Positions 1 through 6,927 of a DNA stretch of 46,924 nucleotides are shown piece after piece. The number at the start of each line of letters is the position of its first letter. Position 1 is the stretch's first letter. The stretch is taken from the NCBI GenBank assembly GCA_966250015.1, contig CBINFS010000028.1, positions 1 to 46,924 on the forward strand, in the 5' to 3' direction. The DNA comes from CBINFS01 sp966250015 (lineage in GTDB: Bacteria > Bacteroidota > Rhodothermia > Rhodothermales > DASSAV01). The translations under genes and the position numbers were made by a program. The notes under the pieces are model-generated. The model made no database searches. It had not been told where the DNA came from and saw nothing but the letters and a program-made list of their open reading frames with translations.

Positions 1-10
1 TGCACTTCGG

Positions 11-134
11 GAAGATCCCTCACTGACGTTCGGGATGACATTTTGAGAGGTATCGGCAATCATTAGGCCTCGTCATCACCAACAGTGCCCCAAATTTGTC
101 ATCCCGAATCCCGCGAAGCGGGTGAGAGATCTTT
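11..134. repeat. Inverted pair of dispersed intergenic repeat arms
   Basis: The left arm reads GAAGATCCCTCAC then GTTCGGGATGACA (about 11-40). The right arm is its rough reverse complement, TGTCATCCCGA followed by GGGTGAGAGATCTTT (about 97-134). The right arm also holds the small hairpin CCCGC-GAA-GCGGG at 110-122. Motifs of this type (CATCCCGA...GAGGGATCTTT) are common non-coding repeats in many bacterial genomes. No gene lies inside. The arms continue to the window edge, so a neighbouring copy may lie upstream. Confidence 0.55.
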
Positions 135-351
135 ATGAAATGCAACCTTCTGAATAGGCAATGAGGGTACGCACAGCACGTAGGAACCCTCGTAACCATT
201 CAGAAAAGCAGCACATCGTGATGAACACTCCTCGCACGGCACGACGGGAAGACCGTTTGAGAGGTCTGGGCAGCCATCCGAATTTTACCCTTTTCCCCGA
301 CGCCCCAATTTATCATGCCGAGGGGCAGAGTGGCGAGGCATCTTTATGAAA
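42..351. repeat. Diverged direct repeat, two units about 214 bp apart
   Basis: Unit A (about 42-140) and unit B (about 256-351) share blocks in the same order. These are TTTGAGAGGT followed by GGCA and CAT, then GCCCCAA followed by a T-rich run and TCATCCCGA or TCATGCCGA, and finally ATCTTTATGAAA followed by GCA. Spacing between matching blocks is 211-214 bp. The match is interrupted and diverged, so this is an old duplication of an intergenic repeat rather than an active element. No open frame within it looks coding. Confidence 0.5.
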
Positions 352-954
352 GGCATACGTCAGCAATGTCATCAAGGGGCCGGACAGCGGTTGCTCACCA
401 TCTAGCTCTTCGCAAATTCACGGCTTCACGTGCACAAACAGTCGGCCCGAGCAATCAGCGGAATGTAGAGCAATTCTATCCGTCGGCACAGGGATAACGT
501 GCGAGTGCATGGCCTGTGTGCACATATGGTTACTCTATCCTGCTCGATTTGTCTTATATTACATTCTGACTAAAAAATACGGTATCATCCGCGTCCAGGT
601 ATTGCCCTGGCGAGGGGACGCTTTTATGAATACGAGAGGGGAGCCGATACTTCAGACATGAACGGGGCGGCTGATAAAATGCGACTTTTTTCGCGAATGA
701 TGATCTGTGCCGCTTCGTTTTTTCGTAGTCTAAAGTATCCGGAAACCTGCGGATACGCTGGCTTTTCTTCCAGGAAGCCGACAGTGGACGAGAATGTAAC
801 ATACTGAAGCTACGTCAGACGTACGGTTTCAGGAGTAATACCAGGTATACGTCCGGATTGCGGCAGGTTAACCTGTCGTAACGTATTCGGGGCTATTTAA
901 TAGCCGGTGGTTGCGCCGGCAAGTAGAGGTGTTAAGCGGGAGAACGAGGACGGA
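352..954. other. Non-coding stretch with two palindromes before the kinase gene
   Basis: No convincing gene is seen. Short open frames on both strands have no family resemblance. Just upstream of the kinase gene are a perfect 12-bp palindrome CAGGTTAACCTG (864-875) and a second inverted repeat, GGCTAT-TTA-ATAGCC (891-905). Either could be an operator or part of the 5' leader. The promoter itself is not obvious. Confidence 0.45.
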
Positions 955-3441
955 ATGGATTCAGCGTTACGGAAAGAATTCCAGAGTGCGTCCATAGGTA
1001 CCTCGTTTCCACGGAACCGTGGACGTGAGGAACAGGCGGAATCGCGTATCGAGCACCGCCTGCGTGTTGAAGGCGCTCTGGTAGCCGCATCGAGGATCCT
1101 GGTTTCCAACGGTCTCATCGATTTCGAAGAGCTTTTGGGTACGATAGGTGAGGCGGTGGATGCGGACTGTGTGTACCTCGTCACAATGCCGCCTGACGAG
1201 CTGCTCATCCAGGAAAGCGGCGCCGAACAGATCTCCGATTATCGAACGGACGGGCAGGATTCCAGGCCGTACGTCGAGCTTGAACAGGGCAAAAGTGTAA
1301 CGGTTTGGCAACGAAAAGGCGCAGGCGTCTCGCTACAGTGGCTACAGCACCTCGACGACGACCCTCAGAGCCTGCGGAATCCCCCGCCGCCGGATGCGGA
1401 TCCGTCATCCCAGTCGCCGGTCATTCTTGCCGTACCCATTCTCTCCTCGCAGGACAAGCTGTATGGTTACATAGGGTTCGAATACGAGACGGTCCGCCAC
1501 GACTGGCTCGATGAGGATAGCCGCGTCCTGGGGGTGCTGGGCGACATTCTGTCGTCCTATTTCGAACGCCGCATTGCGTCGCAGGCGCAGCGGGAGAGCG
1601 AAGAGCGCTGGCGGTCGCTCGTCGAGCGCAATCCGGAGCCCATCCTGATCCTCGCCAACCGGCTCATCCTGTACGTCAACGATAGCGGCGCAGCCCTGCT
1701 CGGGGGCGAGTCGACCGACATGATCGTCGGGCGTACGATGCACGATTTCGTCTCGGCCGAAGAGCATTCCGTGTTCGACCGCAAGGTCGCCGCAATGGTC
1801 GAGGAAAGCTTTGGTCCTGAGGAGCAAGTCATCATACGCCTCGACGGGAGCGAGCGGGTTGTCGAGTGGTTTTCGGTGCCGATACGGTATCGTGGGAAGC
1901 GGGCGGCGCAGGTCGTCCTGCGGGACATCACCGAGCGCAAGCTGGCCGAACGCGCCCTTCAGGAAAGCGAGATGCGGTTCCGAAACCTCGCCGACTCAGC
2001 CCCGGTGATGATCTGGATGGCTGGCCCGGACGGTCGTTGCACGTACGTCAATCAAACCTGGCTCAGGTTCACCGGCCGCTCGCTTGAAGACGAGGTGGGA
2101 GACGGGTGGCAGGCGTCGGTCCACCAGGAGGATCTTCTGGAGGTCGTCAGCACCTTCCAGGGTTACCTCGAACGGGGCGAGGCGTTCAAGCGAGAGTTCC
2201 GGCTGCGGCGCCACGACGGCGTATACCGCTGGATCGTCAATACGGGCGTGCCGCGTTTTACGAGCGACGGAAAGCTCGTCGGATACATTGGTTCGTGCCT
2301 CGACATAACCGAGCGAAAGGAAGCGCTGGAAACCATCCGCGAAAGCGAGGAGCGGTACCGCAGCTTCGTCGAGACGATCTCGGAGGCCATCTGGCGCATC
2401 GAGCTGAACGAGCCAATGCCGCAAGACCTGACGCGTGCGCAGCAGGTGAAGTTCATTGGCAAGCACGGCGTTCTCGCCGAGTGTAACGACGCGCTCGTAC
2501 GCCTCGTCGGTGCAAACAGCCGTCGGGACCTGATCGGCATGAACGGGCGCAAGTTCTTCCACTTGCTTGGCCTGACGGTCGTCGAGGATTTCGTTAACTC
2601 GCAGTATCGGCTCAAAAACGGCGAGTACATTATCCACCTTGGCCCGAATAAGCGGCGTCACTTGCTAGTCAACGCGGTAGGCTTGGTGCGCCGCCAGGGA
2701 CTCGTACGGATCTGGGGGAGCTGCAACGACGTGACGGATCGAGTCGAGCTCGAACAGCAGATGGTCGCCGCGCTCGAAGAGCAGCAGGAGCGTTTCGGCC
2801 GCGACCTGCACGACGGAGTGGGGCAGCTTTTGACCGCCGTCCGGATGCTCAGCAGCAACCTGGCGGAACGGTTCTTTACCGAGGAAGAGGACGGTTACAA
2901 TCTTGCTAAAAAAGTGGTACAGTTCGCGGAGGATGCGTCCCAGCGTGTAAGGGAGATCCACAATGGACTGGCGCCTTTCCACCTCTACCAGGATGGCCTC
3001 ATCGTCGTGCTCAACGACATGGTGCAGGACATCAACGCGCTTCCCGGAGTATCCTGCCAGTTCAAGACGGACGACAAAGTGAACGTCACCGGGCGTGAGG
3101 AGATGCTGCACCTCTATCGGATCGCACAGGAAGCGACGAACAACGCCCTGAAGTACGCACATTCGAGCGAGATTCAAGTCTCCCTCACGTGCGAGGACGA
3201 TTGTATCGTCCTCCAGATCATGGATAATGGCACCGGCTTCGACCCTAATCAGATGGCGGACGGCAAGTCGCTCGGGCTCCGCAGTATGCACTATCGCGCC
3301 CGGTCCATCGGCGGGACGCTCACGATTGAGTCCCGAAAGGACGGCGCAAATTCGGGGACCTGCGTGCGGTGCGTCGTCCCGATACATGGCAATGCACAGT
3401 CGCCCAAACAACCAGCTCAGACCGAAGATCACCTTCTCTAA
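955..3441 (+). CDS. Soluble GAF/PAS NarL-type sensor histidine kinase
   Basis: This is a sensor kinase of the HisKA_3/NarL family, 828 aa from the ATG at 955, which has GAGGA four bases upstream. A GTG at 907 in the same frame would add 16 residues but lacks a ribosome site. Order of domains: GAF-like region (about 35-200), three PAS domains (about 215-335, 340-460, 470-600), dimerisation/phosphoacceptor helix with RDLHDGVGQ (His619), then an HATPase domain with an intact N-box (RIAQEATNNALKYA) and G-box (DNGTGF). No membrane segment is visible, so sensing is probably cytoplasmic. The LuxR-type response regulator 146 bp downstream is the expected phosphotransfer partner. The ligand is unknown. 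Confidence 0.9.
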   Translation: MDSALRKEFQSASIGTSFPRNRGREEQAESRIEHRLRVEGALVAASRILVSNGLIDFEELLGTIGEAVDADCVYLVTMPPDELLIQESGAEQISDYRTDGQDSRPYVELEQGKSVTVWQRKGAGVSLQWLQHLDDDPQSLRNPPPPDADPSSQSPVILAVPILSSQDKLYGYIGFEYETVRHDWLDEDSRVLGVLGDILSSYFERRIASQAQRESEERWRSLVERNPEPILILANRLILYVNDSGAALLGGESTDMIVGRTMHDFVSAEEHSVFDRKVAAMVEESFGPEEQVIIRLDGSERVVEWFSVPIRYRGKRAAQVVLRDITERKLAERALQESEMRFRNLADSAPVMIWMAGPDGRCTYVNQTWLRFTGRSLEDEVGDGWQASVHQEDLLEVVSTFQGYLERGEAFKREFRLRRHDGVYRWIVNTGVPRFTSDGKLVGYIGSCLDITERKEALETIRESEERYRSFVETISEAIWRIELNEPMPQDLTRAQQVKFIGKHGVLAECNDALVRLVGANSRRDLIGMNGRKFFHLLGLTVVEDFVNSQYRLKNGEYIIHLGPNKRRHLLVNAVGLVRRQGLVRIWGSCNDVTDRVELEQQMVAALEEQQERFGRDLHDGVGQLLTAVRMLSSNLAERFFTEEEDGYNLAKKVVQFAEDASQRVREIHNGLAPFHLYQDGLIVVLNDMVQDINALPGVSCQFKTDDKVNVTGREEMLHLYRIAQEATNNALKYAHSSEIQVSLTCEDDCIVLQIMDNGTGFDPNQMADGKSLGLRSMHYRARSIGGTLTIESRKDGANSGTCVRCVVPIHGNAQSPKQPAQTEDHLL

Positions 3442-3587
3442 GGTATGTGCGCTTCATTTTCGATGAAGCGGTAACAGAGTGAAGGGGTTGCGGAATAGAT
3501 ACCCGAAATCACGAATATTTTTTTCCAGAGCCGAAAACGGATTCGGCCGGACAAACCGTCACTATCATCGATACAGAGGGGCATCCT

Positions 3588-4304
3588 ATGAGTTCGATCA
3601 ATCAGACGAACAACTTGCGGAAAACGACGGACGATCGGATTCGCGTCGTCGTGGTGGATGATCATCCCGCAATCCGTGAAGCGTTGGCCGAGACGATCAG
3701 CGGAAAGATGGGACTTCAGCTCTGCGGCGAAGCCGGGAATGCAGACGACGCGCTGCGCCTCATTGCGAAGGAAAAACCGAACGTTGCCGTCGTCGACATT
3801 TCACTCGAAGATGCCCACGGACTGGACCTCGTGCAGAACATTCGGATCCAGTATCCCGACGTACACGTCATCGTTTTTTCGATGTACGACGAAGACGTCT
3901 ACGCCGAGCGGGCTATCCGTGCCGGTGCATCGGGCTATCTCATGAAGAGCGAACCGACGCAGAAGGTGGTGGAAGCCATCCGGTCGGTCGTGCGGGGTGA
4001 AGTCTTCCTGAGCCACCGCATGGCATCCAGGATCCTGACAAAGGTGGCCAGGGGCCAATCGACACGCCCGAGCTTCGCAGTTGATGAGTTCACGGATCGG
4101 GAGATGGCCGTTTTCCAGATGCTTGGAGAAGGGTACACCGTGGATGAAATCACCGACCGGTTGAATCTGAGCCGCAAGACCGTCGAAACGTACCGCCGCC
4201 GGGCCAAGGAGAAGCTCGGCTTCGACACGGTGTCCGAGCTGCTGCAGTTTGCCGTCCAGTGGACGCACGGCCAGGGGACGAGGAGCAGCAGCAGCCACAA
4301 CTGA
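3588..4304 (+). CDS. NarL/FixJ-family response regulator (copy 1)
   Basis: A 238-residue DNA-binding response regulator. The receiver domain has the acidic pair Asp24-Asp25, phosphoacceptor Asp70 (VVDIS) and the conserved Lys120 (LMKSEPT). A LuxR/GerE helix-turn-helix fills the C-terminus (about 165-230, with LSRKTVETYRRRAKEKL as recognition region). The ATG at 3588 is preceded by AGAGGGG at good spacing. It follows the histidine kinase in the same direction and is probably its cognate output. A paralogue starts about 350 bp downstream (4650-5372). The two receivers differ moderately, while the DNA-binding ends are almost identical. Confidence 0.92.
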   Translation: MSSINQTNNLRKTTDDRIRVVVVDDHPAIREALAETISGKMGLQLCGEAGNADDALRLIAKEKPNVAVVDISLEDAHGLDLVQNIRIQYPDVHVIVFSMYDEDVYAERAIRAGASGYLMKSEPTQKVVEAIRSVVRGEVFLSHRMASRILTKVARGQSTRPSFAVDEFTDREMAVFQMLGEGYTVDEITDRLNLSRKTVETYRRRAKEKLGFDTVSELLQFAVQWTHGQGTRSSSSHN

Positions 4305-4649
4305 CACTACCGTGAAGCTGGAGCCGGGATGGCGTAACGGCCTTTTGAGACCGGATACGGGGCGCAGAGGATAAAGCGACTGTCAAGTGCGCTAAACCTA
4401 CATCACTTCTCTCGCTAAAGGTGAAGTTTCGGCTCCATGCTCACCGCATACCTTCTGCTTTGTGTCTGCGTAGAGTAGTTAGAGTACTCCCGGTCCAGGG
4501 GACGTAGCCGTTTATCGGTGTTGAGCGTTCGAACATATGGCGGGGGGGAGGATTAGTGTAGGGGTAGTGAGAGTGCCGGCTTCCGCGTCACTTCCACATC
4601 GGTTACCTCAAGGCCAGATGTGTGTTAACCGTTTCTTACCGATCAAATA
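4305..4649. other. Non-coding spacer between the two regulator copies
   Basis: The 345-bp gap holds no gene I can support. It contains purine-rich and G-rich runs (around 4540-4575), but I see no clear hairpin terminator and no strong promoter match. Its length suggests that the second regulator has its own promoter rather than depending only on read-through from copy 1. Confidence 0.4.
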
Positions 4650-5372
4650 ATGCTCAATCCACAACTCGTTCGTCTCCCGGCCACTTCAGCTGCTCGGTCT
4701 GGAACTGCCGCAAAGGAACGTATCAGTGTGCTCATTGTGGATGACCACCCCGCGATCCGTGAGGCGCTTTTCGACATACTCAGCTCCCACGCCGATTTGA
4801 TGGTATGTGGTGAAGCGGCGAGTGCGGGCGAGGCGATGCAGCTCATCAAAGAGAGACGGCCAAATGTGGTGACGGTAGACATATCACTTGGGGATGCGCA
4901 CGGCCTCGATCTCGTACAGAACATTCGAACGCAGTTCCCGGACACCTACGTCGTCGTCTTTTCGATGTACGGTGAGGATGTGTACGCAGAGCGCGCCATC
5001 CGGGTTGGGGCATCTGCCTATCTCATGAAAAGCGAGCCGACGCAGAAGGTGGTCGAGGCCATCCGATCGGTCATGCGGGGTGAGGTCTATCTGAGCCACC
5101 GAATGGCCTCACGCATCATCAGCAAGGTCGTCAGAAAGGGCGGCCAGAAGCACGGCTTCGCGGTGGATGACTTTACCGACCGGGAGATGGCGGTGTTTCA
5201 GATGCTTGGCCAGGGAGACACGGTCGATACCATCGCCGACCGGTTGAACCTGAGCCGCAAAACCGTCGAAACGTACCGCCGCCGGGCCAAGGAGAAGCTC
5301 GGCTTCGACACGGTGTCCGAACTGCTGCAATTTGCCGTCCAATGGACGCACGGCCAGGTGCACGCCAACTGA
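4650..5372 (+). CDS. NarL/FixJ-family response regulator (copy 2)
   Basis: A 240-residue paralogue of the preceding regulator. The receiver has the Asp31-Asp32 pair, phosphoacceptor Asp77 (TVDIS) and Lys127 (LMKSEP). The LuxR/GerE helix-turn-helix region is nearly the same as copy 1 at protein and DNA level. A 59-bp block is base-for-base identical between 4179-4237 and 5262-5320. The ATG at 4650 has no good ribosome site, but no better start lies downstream before the receiver begins. The N-terminal 23 residues are low-complexity and unlike copy 1. Both copies probably bind the same sites and differ in which kinase or signal they follow; that is inference. Confidence 0.92.
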   Translation: MLNPQLVRLPATSAARSGTAAKERISVLIVDDHPAIREALFDILSSHADLMVCGEAASAGEAMQLIKERRPNVVTVDISLGDAHGLDLVQNIRTQFPDTYVVVFSMYGEDVYAERAIRVGASAYLMKSEPTQKVVEAIRSVMRGEVYLSHRMASRIISKVVRKGGQKHGFAVDDFTDREMAVFQMLGQGDTVDTIADRLNLSRKTVETYRRRAKEKLGFDTVSELLQFAVQWTHGQVHAN

Positions 5373-5645
5373 CGGCGCGTGCTGCCCACTTCACCTTCTC
5401 ATTTTCGCAATCGCAGGGACGAGGTGTGTCCGGTCGAATCCTGTGGCGTCTGCTCTGCACCGATCCGGTATTTTCTTTGACCGGGGTAATAACGGATGGG
5501 CTGCGTTGCCTTTTCTTTCGTCCTACCTTTCCTTAAAGGCAACTGGATCCCTTTCAACCACCCAGACGCGTGCGGTGTATGCCCACCGTTAGTCTGGCCT
5601 TTTGGTAGCGGGGAAAGCTTTTCTGACGATAAAACGGGACGAGCC
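5373..5645. other. Spacer before the PP2C gene
   Basis: A 273-bp region with no supported gene. An open frame in phase with the PP2C gene runs back to 5496, but those extra 50 residues do not match the family and look non-coding. A short inverted repeat, CCTTT-CCTTA-AAGG, lies near 5526-5539. No convincing promoter was found. Confidence 0.35.
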
Positions 5646-6407
5646 ATGGCGTGGTGGAAGACCAGGAAAGGACTGCAGGTAACGTATGGAGCCGCCACCC
5701 ACATCGGCCAGGTTCGTTCGGAGAATCAGGATTCGTACGGCCGATTTCCGGTGACCGGGACGGCCGCGGACGAAGACCAGCTGTTCATCGTGGCGGACGG
5801 AATGGGGGGCCACGCAAGGGGACGGGAAGCGAGCGAGACAGCGGTCCGTGTGGTGCAGGAAGTTTTTTTCGAGTCCAGAGACACGGTGCCCGCCCGTCTA
5901 CGCCGCAGTGTGGAGGAGGCCAACCGGGTCATTTACGCGATGTGGCGGGATGGGAACATAGTGGACCGGATGGGCACCACGTGTACCGCCCTCGTCCTCT
6001 CCGGCAGTGAAGGATTCGTAGCGCACGTGGGCGACAGCCGCCTGTACCGCGTCCGAGGGAATGAGGTGACGCAACTTTCGGACGATCACACGGTCGTCGG
6101 CGAGCTGCAACGTAAGGGCGTGCTGACGCTCGAAGAGGCTCGCGATCATCCTCGTCGCCACGCGCTCATCCGGGCCGTAGGGGTCGACAGCGACGTCGAG
6201 ATCGACATATTCAGCATTGGGACCCCTCGAGCGGGGGATACGTTCGTCCTGTGTTCCGACGGAATGTCCGAGGTTCTGGAGCCCGAGATCGGGAGGATCG
6301 TTCGGACGCTTCCCCCTCAAGAAGCCGCTGACGAGCTCGTCCGAATCGCCAACGAGCGCGGCGGCCACGACAATGTGACCGTCCTGATCGTGCGCATCGA
6401 AAAGTAG
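5646..6407 (+). CDS. PP2C-family protein Ser/Thr phosphatase
   Basis: A 253-residue PPM/PP2C phosphatase of the bacterial Stp/PrpC type, a metal-dependent enzyme that removes phosphate from Ser/Thr residues. Family motifs appear in order: SENQDSYG (about 22-29), VADGMGGHARG (metal-binding Asp and Gly), MGTTCTAL, HVGDSRLYR, SDDHTVV, LCSDGMSEV and GGHDNVTVL near the end. It has no membrane segment and no extra domain. I chose the ATG at 5646 because the match to the family begins just after it; upstream in-frame codons look non-coding. It sits between response regulators and a second sensor kinase, with no Ser/Thr kinase in the window to pair with it. Confidence 0.9.
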   Translation: MAWWKTRKGLQVTYGAATHIGQVRSENQDSYGRFPVTGTAADEDQLFIVADGMGGHARGREASETAVRVVQEVFFESRDTVPARLRRSVEEANRVIYAMWRDGNIVDRMGTTCTALVLSGSEGFVAHVGDSRLYRVRGNEVTQLSDDHTVVGELQRKGVLTLEEARDHPRRHALIRAVGVDSDVEIDIFSIGTPRAGDTFVLCSDGMSEVLEPEIGRIVRTLPPQEAADELVRIANERGGHDNVTVLIVRIEK

Positions 6408-6451
6408 TCGTGTACGTGAAGTCGCGAAGATGAGGAGAGTTGTTCGCAAAC

Positions 6452-6518
6452 TGCCTTTTTCAAGCGAGATGCTCCCAAAGCCCCAAGGGGGCTGTCGCTC
6501 TTCGCCTTCAAAAAGGCA
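6452..6518 (+). other. Nested inverted repeat, possible structured RNA or terminator
   Basis: TGCCTTTTT (6452-6460) can pair with AAAAAGGCA (6510-6518). Inside it, GCGA (6464-6467) can pair with TCGC (6495-6498), and AGCCCC-AAG-GGGGCT forms a tight hairpin at 6479-6493. The structure begins 45 bases after the PP2C stop codon. It lacks the immediate T-run of a standard intrinsic terminator, so its role is open. Confidence 0.4.
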
Positions 6519-6632
6519 AATTGCTACATTTGCAAGTTTATTATTTACCTGATTGGAGGCACATTCCAACCGTCTCCTTGAGGGAATTAAAGGGGTGTAG
6601 TAAGGGATTAGCAACGCCTTTCTTCGTGCCAC

Positions 6633-6661
6633 AAGTCGCTTCGCGACTTCGCGCCTTCGCG
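6633..6661. repeat. Short CTTCGCG tandem repeat with hairpin
   Basis: Three copies of CTTCGCG occur with an 8-base period (6639-6661). They overlap a perfect hairpin AAGTCGC-TTC-GCGACTT (6633-6649). The rest of the 520-bp gap between 6408 and 6927 contains the nested repeat above and no supported gene. Confidence 0.45.
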
Positions 6662-6927
6662 TGAGTCTTCAATTCCCTGACGTATGTGGTCTGGTGAGGG
6701 GCGTCGCGTACGTGGTAGGTGCACCTTAGGCGCATGAACGGCGTCGAATATGTGCCAATACTACTATGGGTGCCGCGCACGGCGTATCGGGTTTTTCACA
6801 ATCGGAGGGTTATACTCTTTTTGCCCTCCGGGGCGCGCTACACGGATCTCTTTAATCTCGATATGACAAAGAGTAGCAGGGTAGGCGTGGAGTGCCCCGT
6901 CGTGCGCTCCGCCCCTGTTCAGACTGC

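Noticed and set aside
554..802. 82-codon minus-strand frame in the first intergenic region
   Set aside because: No ribosome site, no family match, base composition like the non-coding surroundings.
5496..5645. N-terminal extension of the PP2C protein
   Set aside because: The extra 50 residues do not match PP2C proteins; the ATG at 5646 begins the domain.
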